Under the pieces are notes generated by a model that made no database searches, was not told the origin of the DNA, and saw nothing but the letters and a program-made list of their open reading frames with translations. A stretch of 41,816 nucleotides of DNA from Sphingomonas sp. Its GTDB lineage: Bacteria > Pseudomonadota > Alphaproteobacteria > Sphingomonadales > Sphingomonadaceae. The stretch lies in assembly GCA_013816595.1 (NCBI GenBank), contig JACDEB010000009.1:1-41816 (forward strand), read 5' to 3'. Both the position numbers and the translations under genes were made by a program. Positions 26,694 to 35,607 of the stretch are shown in pieces (position 1 is the stretch's first letter; each line of letters begins with the position of its first letter).

Positions 26694-27100
26694 TCCAGCC
26701 TTATTTTCCCGCGCCCCGACTTGATCGTGCTGCGCTGCTTTTTCGTATCGACTCGCTTGGCCTTGGCCGCTCGGCTTGGCCGGGTCGGCTTGCGCTTCTT
26801 GGGCACGATATGGGCCTTGGCGATCATCTCCGCCAGCCGCAGCCGGGCGTCGGCGCGATTGGCGTCCTGGGTTCGAAAGCGCCGCGCGGTAATCAGCAGT
26901 TCGCCGCCGCTGGTAAGCTTGCTTCCGGCAATCGTCCGGAGCCGCTCATAGGTGTCGGGGTGAAGCCCGAGCCGGAAGACGTCGAGGCGCAATTGCACCG
27001 CGGCCGCGACTTTGTTGACGTTTTGCCCGCCCGGGCCGGTAGCGGCGAGGAACGTCTCGCTCAGCGCATCCTCGGGCAGGTCGACCTCCTCAGCCTTCAC
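26690..27100 (-). CDS. arfB: ArfB-type ribosome rescue peptidyl-tRNA hydrolase
   Basis: 136 residues using a GTG start at 27100 that overlaps the rluA-family stop; the ORF track start (27253) adds 51 residues read across the upstream gene. The catalytic GGQ motif is in LAATGPGGQNVNKVAAAVQLR, and the C-terminus is a basic tail (PKKRKPTRPSRAAKAKR...) that in ArfB enters the empty mRNA channel. It releases peptides from ribosomes stalled without a stop codon. Confidence 0.92.
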   Translation of the reverse strand: MKAEEVDLPEDALSETFLAATGPGGQNVNKVAAAVQLRLDVFRLGLHPDTYERLRTIAGSKLTSGGELLITARRFRTQDANRADARLRLAEMIAKAHIVPKKRKPTRPSRAAKAKRVDTKKQRSTIKSGRGKIRLD

Positions 27101-27758
27101 CGACCAGATCCAGGAACAGGCCGAAACTGTCGGGGATTGGCGCGGTGACGTCGATCGCCGGTTTGGTCCCGCGCGGCACCTTGAGCTTCCAGGCGTGGAG
27201 CAGCATCGGCTGTTGCGGGTCGTTGTCACGGTCGGAATAGACTGGATCGCCAATGATCGCGCAGCCCAGGCCGCGCGCCGCGTGGACCCTTATCTGGTGG
27301 GTGCGCCCGGTCTCGGGGATGAATTCGACCAGGCTGTTGCCGTCGATCTGGCCAAGTTTGCGCCAGTGAGTCCGAGCATTCTTGCCGCCTTCGTCCGGGA
27401 CCATCCGCCAGCCCGCCGCGGCGGTCGAGAATTTCGCCAGCGCAAGGTCGATCGTCCCCGAATCCTCCGCCGGAACGCCGTCGACCACCGCGAGGTAGGT
27501 CTTGCCGACCTGGCCAGCCTCGAACGCCGCCTGGAAGACTTTGCGCGCTTTGGGATTGCGCGCGAACAGCAGACAGCCGGTGGTGTCGGTATCGAGCCGG
27601 TGCATCGCCACCGGGGGCATTTTGAAGCCGAGCTTCAGTTCGTCGATAAAGCCATCGACCGACGGCCCGCCATTGCGCGGCGGATCGACCGGGAGGCCGC
27701 GCGGTTTGTCGATGACGATCGCCTCGGCATCGGTGAACAGGATCCGGTCGGACAGCAT
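27090..27758 (-). CDS. RluA-family pseudouridine synthase
   Basis: 222 residues from MLSDRILFTDAEAIVIDK; the ORF track start adds 14. No S4 domain. The catalytic Asp motif is HRLDTDTTGCLLFARN and the second conserved motif is GRTHQIRVHAARGLGCAIIGD. It isomerises uridine in rRNA or tRNA; the RluA subgroup (23S U746/tRNA U32) is the best guess given the small size. It is the first gene of a tight unit with arfB (11-nt overlap) and msrC. Confidence 0.9.
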   Translation of the reverse strand: MLSDRILFTDAEAIVIDKPRGLPVDPPRNGGPSVDGFIDELKLGFKMPPVAMHRLDTDTTGCLLFARNPKARKVFQAAFEAGQVGKTYLAVVDGVPAEDSGTIDLALAKFSTAAAGWRMVPDEGGKNARTHWRKLGQIDGNSLVEFIPETGRTHQIRVHAARGLGCAIIGDPVYSDRDNDPQQPMLLHAWKLKVPRGTKPAIDVTAPIPDSFGLFLDLVGEG

Positions 27759-27792
27759 GGCCCCTCTTAGCCGACTGATGCCCCCGCGCAAC

Positions 27793-27878
27793 GATTCCAC
27801 CGGAATCCAGCCAGTTAGGATATATTAACCTTTTCTCTTCAGAACTCGAATGGTTAATGAAGGCTTCAAAGCTGTTAA
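27793..27878 (+). promoter_or_regulatory. ctrA: ctrA upstream region with GANTC and TTAA sites
   Basis: Two GANTC sites, GATTC (27793-27797) and GAATC (27803-27807), lie 112-126 nt upstream of the ctrA ATG. GANTC is the CcrM methylation and GcrA-associated site in alphaproteobacteria, and ctrA is a classic target in Caulobacter. TTAA half-sites are at 27825, 27854 and 27875, but none are spaced as TTAA-N7-TTAA, so a full CtrA box is not shown. Confidence 0.5.
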
Positions 27879-27918
27879 GAGCGATTTACGCTTGGCAGCG
27901 GTGAACAGGGGACAAGTC

Positions 27919-28629
27919 ATGCGGGTGCTGCTGATCGAAGACGAGCCAACCACCGCCAAGAGCATCGAACTCATGCTCGGCAGCGAAGGCTTCAACGTCT
28001 ACACCACCGACCTTGGCGAAGAGGGCTTGGACCTCGGCAAGCTCTATGATTACGACATCATTTGCCTCGACCTCAACCTGCCCGACATGCACGGCTATGA
28101 CGTGCTCAAGAAATTGCGCACCGCAAAGGTGCAAACGCCGGTCCTGATCCTGTCGGGCATCGGCGAAATGGACAGCCAGGTCCGAGCACTGGGTTTCGGC
28201 GCCGACGATTATGTCACCAAGCCATTCCACCGCGACGAGCTGGTCGCGCGCATCCACGCCATCGTTCGCCGCTCGAAGGGCCATTCGCAATCGGTCATCC
28301 GCACCGGCAAACTGGCGGTCAATCTCGACGCCAAGACGGTCGAGGTCGACGGCAACCGCGTGCATCTGACCGGCAAGGAATATGCGATGCTGGAGCTGCT
28401 GTCGCTGCGCAAGGGGACCACGCTGACCAAGGAAATGTTCCTCAACCACCTTTATGGCGGGATGGACGAACCCGAACTCAAGATCATCGACGTGTTCATC
28501 TGCAAACTGCGCAAGAAATTGTCGCTGGCGTGCGGTGGGGACAATTATATCGAAACCGTGTGGGGCCGCGGCTATGTGCTGCGCGAAGTCGAAGGCGATA
28601 CCGCAACCCTGGAAACGGCGGTCGCCTGA
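27919..28629 (+). CDS. ctrA: CtrA, master cell-cycle response regulator
   Basis: 236 residues from [20 protein letters not shown]; the ORF track start adds 23. Receiver domain with acidic pocket (IEDEP), phosphoacceptor D51 in [13 protein letters not shown] and YVTKPF; OmpR-type winged helix at the C-terminus ([33 protein letters not shown]). CtrA controls division, motility and replication genes in alphaproteobacteria. The C-terminus ends ...ETAVA, hydrophobic like the AA end used for ClpXP degradation in Caulobacter. A terminator follows 26 nt after the stop. Confidence 0.96.
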   Translation: MRVLLIEDEPTTAKSIELMLGSEGFNVYTTDLGEEGLDLGKLYDYDIICLDLNLPDMHGYDVLKKLRTAKVQTPVLILSGIGEMDSQVRALGFGADDYVTKPFHRDELVARIHAIVRRSKGHSQSVIRTGKLAVNLDAKTVEVDGNRVHLTGKEYAMLELLSLRKGTTLTKEMFLNHLYGGMDEPELKIIDVFICKLRKKLSLACGGDNYIETVWGRGYVLREVEGDTATLETAVA

Positions 28630-28654
28630 ACCAATTTAAGCGGGGGCTTGAACG

Positions 28655-28684
28655 ACGGCGGGGCGGAAACGCTCCGCCGTTTTT
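28655..28684 (+). terminator. Intrinsic terminator after ctrA
   Basis: ACGGCGG (28655-28661) pairs with CCGCCGT (28674-28680), with a 12-nt loop, followed by TTTT. The form and position fit a rho-independent terminator for ctrA. Confidence 0.8.
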
Positions 28685-28744
28685 CGTTGGGCATGGGTCG
28701 CAACCGTTGCGGGTGGAGAAAACCTGTCCGCCATGGCAAGTCTC

Positions 28745-29572
28745 TTACCGTGGCGCGGCTTGGTCTTGCCCAGTGCCGTCCCGTCCGGTAATCCGCGGCC
28801 CGGCCGGCGGCGGCGGAAAGCGGAGCGGCGCGACGTTCGCTCCGGTGGAGCCGGCGGCGACCCGCTGGTATATCGCAGCGCCGAATGGGCTGTAGGCGAC
28901 GGCGTTGGTCACGAGCAGCGAGGCAATCATCGTCCCAATCCCCCATTTCCACGCCGGATGGACATGGCCGCTGCGCCTTTTATCCGCGATCACCCCGGCA
29001 ATCGGAAACAGCATCAACGCTGCGACGGTGGCTTCATAGGACCAGGGGGCAAGCAAAGGCAGCGGCAGAAGCCGCCCGAACGCCGGGCCAAGCAGCATCG
29101 AAGTGCCGCAGAAATGCAGCCGTTTGTGCCAGTCGGTCTGGCGCCGCCACACGATCGCCGCCGTGGATAGCCCGACAAAGGTCATCAGCGCCACGGGATC
29201 GAAAATGAGGAATTGCTGCGGCTGGAAGAAGAACGGCACCTGCCCGCGCCGGACCATTGCGACCGTGACATAAATTCCGAGCACGAGCATCGGCACCATC
29301 CATACCGCCGCGATCCAGCCGAGGCGGCAGTGAAGCGACAGATTGCCGCGCGCCGCGAGCACGTTCTGAATCAAATAGATCGTGATCCAGCCCATGAAGA
29401 AAATGGCGTGGAGATGGACCGGCAGCGGGGAGGAGAAACTCGACCGGCCCATCGCCAGCTGGACCGAGAAACCGGTCACGATCGTGACTGCGATCGCGAT
29501 TGCCCCGCGAAGGAAGAAATCGCGGTCGCTAGGCGCAGTCGGCGACGTCCGCGGTGTGGCGATTGTGGCCAT
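28745..29572 (-). CDS. Integral membrane protein of unknown function
   Basis: 275 residues from MATIATPRTSPTAPSD; the ORF track start (29776) adds 68 residues antisense-like in composition. About seven hydrophobic segments. Conserved-looking histidines occur in VHLHAIFFMGW, LSLHCRLGW and TDWHKRLHFCG, and a GPAFGRLLPLP loop follows. His pairs in membrane helices suggest heme or metal contact, but this is inference. I do not recognise the family with confidence. It sits between bpt (same strand, 109-nt gap) and the ctrA terminator, so ctrA and this gene converge. Confidence 0.8.
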   Translation of the reverse strand: MATIATPRTSPTAPSDRDFFLRGAIAIAVTIVTGFSVQLAMGRSSFSSPLPVHLHAIFFMGWITIYLIQNVLAARGNLSLHCRLGWIAAVWMVPMLVLGIYVTVAMVRRGQVPFFFQPQQFLIFDPVALMTFVGLSTAAIVWRRQTDWHKRLHFCGTSMLLGPAFGRLLPLPLLAPWSYEATVAALMLFPIAGVIADKRRSGHVHPAWKWGIGTMIASLLVTNAVAYSPFGAAIYQRVAAGSTGANVAPLRFPPPPAGPRITGRDGTGQDQAAPR

Positions 29573-29600
29573 TTCAGTTGCCCCCCGAAACTCCGGAAGA

Positions 29601-29629
29601 AGGTTAGGATTTCGTTTCTTGGGCTGCAA
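29601..29629 (-). promoter_or_regulatory. Possible promoter of the membrane-protein gene
   Basis: Minus strand: TTGCAG (29624-29629), 17-nt spacer, TAACCT (29601-29606), 29 nt upstream of the ATG. The boxes match sigma-70 consensus only in part. Confidence 0.3.
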
Positions 29630-29681
29630 TCCGCTTGGCCGTCGGAGGGTCGCCGGCGAGCGGCGAACACTGCCTCGCCGA

Positions 29682-30485
29682 CTAGACGGTGACGGGCTTG
29701 CGGTCGCGCCGTTGGGGCAGGTTGAGCGCGACCATGCGTTCGTCGTCACCAGCTTCGTCGAGCCGCTTCCAGCCATCGCGGCCCAGGCGCTCCAGCGGCC
29801 GGAAGCCGGTCTTATACTTCATCCGTTCGGAGCCTTCGACCCAATAGCCGAGATAGACATAAGGCAGTCCGGCACGCGCGGCGCGGACGATATGATCGAG
29901 GATGATGTAGGTACCGAGGCCCTTGCGGGCGCCCTCCCCGACATCGAAAAAGCTGTAGATCATGCTCAGGCCATCGCCCTGCTGGTCACTGAGGCAGGCG
30001 CCGACGAGCTTGCCCGGGCGGCCATCGACGGACGGCTCGCGATATTCGATCAGGTAGGTTCGGACCGGCGATTGCTCGACCATGTCGGCGAAGTCGCTTT
30101 CGTCCATTTCCGCCATCCCGCCGCCGGGGTGACGCTCGGCGAGATATTTGCGCAGCAGCGCATATTGCTCGTCGGTGGTCCACGGCTTGCAGGCGCTGAC
30201 CTCGATGTTGGCGTGGCGCCGGGCGAGCTTGCGCTGGGTCGCGCTGGGCTCGAATTCGGCGGCTGCGACCCGAACCGACACGCACGCCGAACAATCGATG
30301 CAGCTGGGACGGTAAGCGACCGATTGCGAGCGCCTAAAACCGATTCGTCCAAGCGCTTCGTTGAGTTCGTTCGAATGACGCCCGCCAAGCTCCGTGAACA
30401 CCTTCCGCTCGACCTTGCCCGGAAGATAGGGACAGGGGCTCGGGTTAGTGACGAAGAATTTTGGAAAACGAAACGGTGCGCTCAA
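29682..30485 (-). CDS. bpt: Bpt, aspartate/glutamate leucyl-transferase
   Basis: 267 residues if it starts at the TTG at 30485, giving [23 protein letters not shown], the family-typical N-terminus; the ORF track's ATG at 30602 adds 39 residues with no resemblance. Bpt adds Leu from Leu-tRNA to N-terminal Asp or Glu, making proteins ClpS/ClpAP substrates (N-degron pathway). Signatures: [32 protein letters not shown] (cysteine cluster) and [20 protein letters not shown]. It follows ilvA by about 120 nt on the same strand. Confidence 0.9.
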   Translation of the reverse strand: MSAPFRFPKFFVTNPSPCPYLPGKVERKVFTELGGRHSNELNEALGRIGFRRSQSVAYRPSCIDCSACVSVRVAAAEFEPSATQRKLARRHANIEVSACKPWTTDEQYALLRKYLAERHPGGGMAEMDESDFADMVEQSPVRTYLIEYREPSVDGRPGKLVGACLSDQQGDGLSMIYSFFDVGEGARKGLGTYIILDHIVRAARAGLPYVYLGYWVEGSERMKYKTGFRPLERLGRDGWKRLDEAGDDERMVALNLPQRRDRKPVTV

Positions 30486-30608
30486 CTCAGCAACCTCGCT
30501 GATGTGGTTACGACTCTCTTTATGCGACTGGTAAACGCCAATGGAAAGGCTTTCGCTGCGGCAAAAATGCGCTGCCGCCGCGACTGTCCCGCGAAGGGAC
30601 ATATGAGG

Positions 30609-31826
30609 TCAGTCGAGGCTTGCCCGTTCGACCTGGAAACCGGCCGCTTCGAGCCGTTTGACGACATCGTCGATGGCCGCCGCGTCGCGCGCTTCGCATT
30701 CGACCTCGATGACGGTGTCCTTGGCCGGAAGGCGGGTGAAGATACGGCTGTGGTTGATTTCGATGATGTTGACGCCGGCGTTGTGAAACTGCTCGGTGAT
30801 CAGTGCAAGCGCTCCCGGCCGGTCCTCGGCGGCGATCTTGAGCCGGGCGATTCGGCCCTGGCGGACGAGGTCGCGGACCAGGACGTTGGCGAGCAAATGC
30901 GTGTCGATATTCCCACCGCACAGGATGGTTGCGACCTTCTTCCCGGCAAAACGCTCCAGGTCGCTGATGATCGCTGCAAGGCCCGCGGCGCCGGCCCCTT
31001 CGACCACCGTCTTTTCAATCCCGGCCAGCATCGCGACGGCGCGTTCGAGGTCGCGTTCGGACACGAGTACGAAATCGTCGGCCAGTCGCTTGAGGATGGC
31101 CGAGGTCAGCCGGCCCGGTTCCTTGACCGCAATGCCTTCGGCCAAAGTATCGCCGCCGAGTGGCATGCGGCACCCTTCGACCGCGCATTTCATCGATGGA
31201 TAGAGTTCGGCTTCGACTCCGATCATCTGGATCGCGGGCTTCAGCGCCTTCACCGCGGTGGCGACCCCACTCATCAGCCCGCCGCCGCCGATCGGCACCA
31301 CGATCATGTCGAGGTCCGGCGCATCCTCGAGAATTTCCAGACCGAGCGTTCCGGCCCCGGCAATGACGTCGGGATCGTCGAACGGATGAACGAACACCAG
31401 CCCCTCCTCGAGCTCGAGCTCGCGCGCCTTTGAATATGCATCGTCGAACATCGCGCCGTGAAGGATGACCCGCGCACCATGCCCTTCGGTCTGGGTGACC
31501 TTGATCGTTGGGGTCGGCGACGGCATCACGATGGTCACCGGAATGCCGAGCCGTTTGCAGTGATAAGCGACGGCTTGGGCATGATTGCCGGCCGACGCCG
31601 CGATCACCCCGCGCGCCCGTTCCTCGGCGGTCAGCTGGAGCAATTTATTGAGCGCTCCGCGCTCTTTGTACGCGGCGGTGAACTGGAGGTTCTCGAACTT
31701 CAGCCACACTTCGGCGCCGACGATTTCGGACAGGGTCCGGCTAATCAACATCGGCGTTCGAACGACAGCGCCGCGGATGCGCTCGGCGGCGGCGCGAATA
31801 TCGTCGATCGTCGGTGCTTCAGCCAT
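30609..31826 (-). CDS. ilvA: Threonine ammonia-lyase (threonine dehydratase)
   Basis: 405 residues from MAEAPTIDDIRAAAERI; the ORF track start adds 11. It converts threonine to 2-oxobutanoate and ammonia, the first step to isoleucine. PLP lysine in FTAAYKERGALNKL (the usual FKxRGA form with Y in place of F), phosphate-binding glycine loop VPIGGGGLMSG, and ILCGGNID. The C-terminus is one ACT domain (EDRPGALALITEQFHNAGV). Its length with a single ACT domain is like the short form; feedback by isoleucine is possible but not shown. It is divergent from the amidohydrolase, 52 nt away. Confidence 0.93.
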   Translation of the reverse strand: MAEAPTIDDIRAAAERIRGAVVRTPMLISRTLSEIVGAEVWLKFENLQFTAAYKERGALNKLLQLTAEERARGVIAASAGNHAQAVAYHCKRLGIPVTIVMPSPTPTIKVTQTEGHGARVILHGAMFDDAYSKARELELEEGLVFVHPFDDPDVIAGAGTLGLEILEDAPDLDMIVVPIGGGGLMSGVATAVKALKPAIQMIGVEAELYPSMKCAVEGCRMPLGGDTLAEGIAVKEPGRLTSAILKRLADDFVLVSERDLERAVAMLAGIEKTVVEGAGAAGLAAIISDLERFAGKKVATILCGGNIDTHLLANVLVRDLVRQGRIARLKIAAEDRPGALALITEQFHNAGVNIIEINHSRIFTRLPAKDTVIEVECEARDAAAIDDVVKRLEAAGFQVERASLD

Positions 31827-31878
31827 GGCGCCGTGGCCTAGCGCTTCACCGGCGCGCAAACAATGCTATGCCCGCTTC

Positions 31879-33527
31879 ATGCACAAACCCCTCATCGCGC
31901 TCACAGCAGCGCTGCTCGCCACCGCCGCCAATGCCGCGACGCTGATCGATAATGTAAATGGCGTCGGGGTCGATGATCAGGGCCGGATTTTCCGCTTCTC
32001 GGGGCTCGTGGTGGCAGACGTCGGCAAGGTCGAGCGGCTGTCCGGGCCGATGAGCCGAAACCGGCAGCCGCGCACACAATCGACGGCGGCGGGCGCACAT
32101 TACTACCGGGCCTGATCGATTCGCACGGCCATGTCGCCGGCCTCGGCCAGGCCGCGGCGACGCTCGATCTGGTCGGCACTTCCTCGCTTGGCGAATTGCA
32201 GCAGCGGCTGAAGGACTATGCCGCCGCGCATCCCGGCGACGGCTGGATCATCGGCCGCGGCTGGAACCAGGAATTGTGGCCGGTCAAAACCTTCCCTTAT
32301 GCCGCTGAACTCGACTCGATCGTCGCCAACCGGCCGGTCGTGCTCGAACGGGTCGATGGCCACGCTTTGGTCGCCAACAGCGCCGCACTGCGCGCCGCCG
32401 GGGTCACTGCAGCGACTCCAGCGCCGAGCGGGGGCCAGATCGATCGCGGACTGTTCGTCGATAATGCGATGGACCTGATCGGCGCCAAAATCCCCGACGC
32501 CACCCCGGCCGAGCGCGACCAGTGGCTCGCCGCGGCCCAGGCAATGCTGCTCGGCTATGGCATTACCGCGACCGCCGACATGGGCACCGATCCCGGCAGC
32601 TGGGCGGCGATGCGCCGCGCCGGCGAGGCGGGAATGCTCAAGGTTCGGATCATCAGTTACGGCTCGGGACTCGATGGCGCCAAGGCGATTTCGCCGACCG
32701 GCCCGACCAAATGGCTTTATGCCGAGCACCTCCGAATGAACGGCGTGAAACTGTACGGCGACGGAGCGCTCGGCTCGCGCGGTGCATGGCTCAAGGCCCC
32801 TTATGCCGACAAGGCGGGAAGCATCGGCCTGCGCTTTCACAGCGACTCCGAATATGATGCGCTGGTCGCCGACGCCGCCGCCCGCCATTATCAGATCGCG
32901 ACCCACGCCATCGGCGATGCCGCCAACGCCCAGGTCATCAACGCTTACATCAAATACGGCGCGGCGAGCGGCGACAAGCGCTGGCGCATCGAGCATGTTC
33001 AGATCGTTGATCCCAAGGATTTGCCAAAGATTGGCGCCAACAACATCATCGCCTCAATGCAGCCGACCCATCAGACCAGCGACCGGCTGATGGCCGAAGC
33101 GCGCATGGGGCCCAATCGGCTCGACGGTACTTATGCCTGGGCGTCGATGCTGCGCACTGGCGCGCGGCTTGCGTTCGGGTCCGATTTCCCGGTTGAAAGC
33201 CCCAACCCCTTCCCCGGCCTCGCCGCCGCGATCAGCCGCCTGGATATGAACGGGCAGCCGCCGGGGGGCTGGCGGCCGGAGGAGAAGGTCACCTTTGCCC
33301 AGGCGCTCGACGCCTTCACCCGCGGCGGCGCTTATGCCGGCTTCGCGGAACGCAAGTTCGGCGCGCTCGCCCCCGGCGAATGGGCCGATTTCATCATCGT
33401 CGACCGCGACCCGACGGCAATCGACGCGCAGGCGCTTGCGCGGACCAAAGTACTCGAAACCTGGATCGCGGGTCAGCGCGTATGGGCGGCGCCGGCTAAG
33501 GCCGCGGCTGGCGAGCGCGGGAAATAA
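31879..33527 (+). pseudogene. YtcJ-like amidohydrolase, broken by a frameshift
   Basis: The gene opens at 31879 with a signal peptide (MHKPLIALTAALLATAANAA) and reads LIDNVNGVGVDDQGRIFRFS before losing frame near 32044. From there the -1 frame continues GADEPKPAAAHTIDGGGRTLLPGLIDSHGH and the whole catalytic region (ORF track 32196-33527): DSHGHV metal pair, KLYGDGALGSRGAW, THAIGDAANAQ, RIEHVQI and FGSDFPVE. One extra G in TCCGGGCCG (32044-32046) would restore a 549-residue protein of normal YtcJ length. It is either a recent pseudogene or a sequencing error. Its 3' end overlaps the convergent dsbD by 32 nt. Confidence 0.85.
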
Positions 33528-35508
33528 GCATCGCCGGAGTGAGCAGCTGCGGCAGTTCCTCCGGCTCGGCCTGGCCCGGAGCGTACCACAGGTAAAGCGG
33601 CACCCCGGCGCGTCCGCGACTCTCAAGGAAACGGCCAATCGCGGGATCGCCGTTAGTCCAGTCACCGACGAGGATGATGACTCCGGCCTCGCGGAACGCC
33701 TTGATGGTTTCGCTGCGGTCGATTGCGGCGGCTTCATTGGCCTTGCACGTAAGGCACCAGTCGGCGGTGAAATAGACGAACACCGGCTTGTTCCGAACGC
33801 GCGCCTGGTCGAGCGCGGCCGCGCTCCATTTGCCGGCGCCAACTGGAACATGCGCAGCGCCACTGGGTGCTGCCGGAACCACCGCGATCGCCGCCCCGGC
33901 GATCAGGATCGTCCCGGCGATCGCCAGCGGCCAACCGGTCTTGCCACCGCGCTGGCGCATTCCAAGCAACGCCAGGACGAGTACGAGCAAGATCGTCGCG
34001 CCAATCCCGACCATCAACGCGTCCCACCCCGCCTGACGATAGAGCAGCCACAGCGCCCCGACCGCAGTCGCCGCCATCGGCAGCGCAAGGAAACGCTGCA
34101 GCCGCGCCATCCACGGACCCGGCTTGGGCAGCATCCGGCGAAGTCCTGGAACGAAGGCAACCACGACAAACGGCAGCGCAAGGCCAAGCCCGAGGGCTGC
34201 GAAGACCAGCACCGCGCCCCACAACGGCAATAAGAGCGCGGCGCCGAGCGCGACCCCCATGAACGGCCCGGCGCAGGGCGTCGCGACAAAGGCGGCAAGC
34301 GCACCGGTACCGAAACTTCCTGTCGGGGCGCTCTCACCGGCCAGGACCGGAAGCTCGAAGATACGAAGGAGGTTGAGCGTTATCGCAACCGCAAGCAGCA
34401 TCAGGACTAAGGTCGTTCGCGGATCCTGCAGCTGGAACGCCCAGCCGGCCGCGCTTCCGCCGGCCTTGAGCAGTAGCAGCGCTCCGCCCAGCGCCGCGGT
34501 TCCGGATATTGTTCCCGCGGAATACGCCAAGGCATCACGACGGGCGTCGCGCTCGCTGCCGCCGGCGCGGGCCAGATGGAGCGTCTTGATCGCCAGGATC
34601 GGAAACACGCATGGCATCAAATTGAGCAGCAGCCCGCCAAGCAGCGCACCGAGCAAGGCCGCGAGCAACCCGACATTCGCCTTCCCGCCAATTGCGGACC
34701 CACCGCTTGGGACCGCGCCCGGGATGGACGTGACTTCGAGCCCCTTCCCCGCGCCATAGGACAACACACCCGCAATCCGGTCGGCCGAAGACTCACCCGC
34801 CTTGAGCTCAGCGACCAGCACATCGCCGTCGCGGCTGAACCGTTGCGGCGCATCATAAGCGATCACGCCTTCGGTCTCGGCGAAGAAATAAGGGTCGGCA
34901 ATGGCGACGCTGGAGGGGATCGGGATGCCGATCCGAAGCGTGTCTCCGGAACGCTCGAAGTGGGCCGCGCTCGCAAGCGGCCGAGGAAGCGCCTGGCGCC
35001 ACGCGTTGAAGCGCGTATCGGGCATTGCCATGCCGCCGGTCGGGACGCTCAGTTCCACCTCGCCCTGTTCCGGAACGCAGATCTTTTCGGTGCAGGCGAG
35101 CCAGCGCATGGTCGCGCCGACCTTGTGGCTTCCGGTCGTGCCGAGCGGAACCTTGAGCCGGGTCAGGACCGCATAATCCTTTTCATAGACGTAATTCACG
35201 ATCCCCGAGACCAGCAGCTTGGTCGGGACCGGATAGCGCAATGGCCCGACCGACCAGCCGGCGGGCAAATGCCACTCGACACTCATCGGCAGGCCGGCGT
35301 CGCCCGGGTTGAGCCAGTAACCGTGCCAGCCGGGCTTGGTTTTCATCAGTATCGCGAAGTCGGCCTCGCCGCCGGGATTGCCACGCGCGTCGATCACCAA
35401 CTCGGGCTGGATCGCATTGCCGCGCGTCGGCGCCTCCCCGATGCGGTCGAATTGAGCGGCGGCTGGTGCCGCGATCAGCACCAGGAATAGGAACAGCAGG
35501 CGTTTCAT
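33496..35508 (-). CDS. dsbD: DsbD/ScsB-type thiol:disulfide interchange protein
   Basis: 670 residues from MKRLLFLFLVLIAAPAAAQ (signal peptide). N-terminal periplasmic domain with cysteines in WLACTEKICVPEQG; a membrane domain (about residues 280-540) with the paired motifs LMPCVFPILAIKTL and VATPCAGPFMGVAL; and a C-terminal thioredoxin domain with DWCLTCKANEAAAIDRS. It carries reducing power from cytoplasmic thioredoxin to periplasmic thiol proteins. The cysteine arrangement of the first domain looks like the ScsB branch. The ORF track start (35547) adds 13 residues within a repeat. Confidence 0.93.
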   Translation of the reverse strand: MKRLLFLFLVLIAAPAAAQFDRIGEAPTRGNAIQPELVIDARGNPGGEADFAILMKTKPGWHGYWLNPGDAGLPMSVEWHLPAGWSVGPLRYPVPTKLLVSGIVNYVYEKDYAVLTRLKVPLGTTGSHKVGATMRWLACTEKICVPEQGEVELSVPTGGMAMPDTRFNAWRQALPRPLASAAHFERSGDTLRIGIPIPSSVAIADPYFFAETEGVIAYDAPQRFSRDGDVLVAELKAGESSADRIAGVLSYGAGKGLEVTSIPGAVPSGGSAIGGKANVGLLAALLGALLGGLLLNLMPCVFPILAIKTLHLARAGGSERDARRDALAYSAGTISGTAALGGALLLLKAGGSAAGWAFQLQDPRTTLVLMLLAVAITLNLLRIFELPVLAGESAPTGSFGTGALAAFVATPCAGPFMGVALGAALLLPLWGAVLVFAALGLGLALPFVVVAFVPGLRRMLPKPGPWMARLQRFLALPMAATAVGALWLLYRQAGWDALMVGIGATILLVLVLALLGMRQRGGKTGWPLAIAGTILIAGAAIAVVPAAPSGAAHVPVGAGKWSAAALDQARVRNKPVFVYFTADWCLTCKANEAAAIDRSETIKAFREAGVIILVGDWTNGDPAIGRFLESRGRAGVPLYLWYAPGQAEPEELPQLLTPAMLISRARQPRP

Positions 35509-35516
35509 CGTGCGAC

Positions 35517-35596
35517 CGTCATTGCGGGGAGCGAAGCGACGAAGCAATCCACTTCTTCGCCGCAGCCACTGAATTGCTTCACTTCGCTCGCAATGA
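35517..35596. repeat. Interspersed palindromic repeat between metH and dsbD
   Basis: CGTCATTGCGGGGAGCGAAG starts one arm (with CGACGAAGCAAT after it) and ATTGCTTCACTTCGCTCGCA ends the other; the arms are imperfect inverted copies around about 35 nt. This third repeat family (CATTGCGAGGAGCGAAGC type) is common between genes in alphaproteobacteria as I recall. It spans the gap upstream of dsbD, just after the metH stop. Confidence 0.72.
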
Positions 35597-35607
35597 GGAA
35601 ATTCATC

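Noticed and set aside
27825-27878. Full CtrA box (TTAA-N7-TTAA) before ctrA
   Set aside because: TTAA half-sites are present but none has the 7-nt spacing.
30486-30602. ATG start for Bpt at 30602
   Set aside because: The added 39 residues do not resemble the family; the TTG at 30485 gives the typical N-terminus, though the choice is not proven.
29382-31433. 683-codon plus-strand ORF opposite bpt and ilvA
   Set aside because: It crosses three clear minus-strand genes and intergenic gaps; codon pattern is that of an antisense frame.
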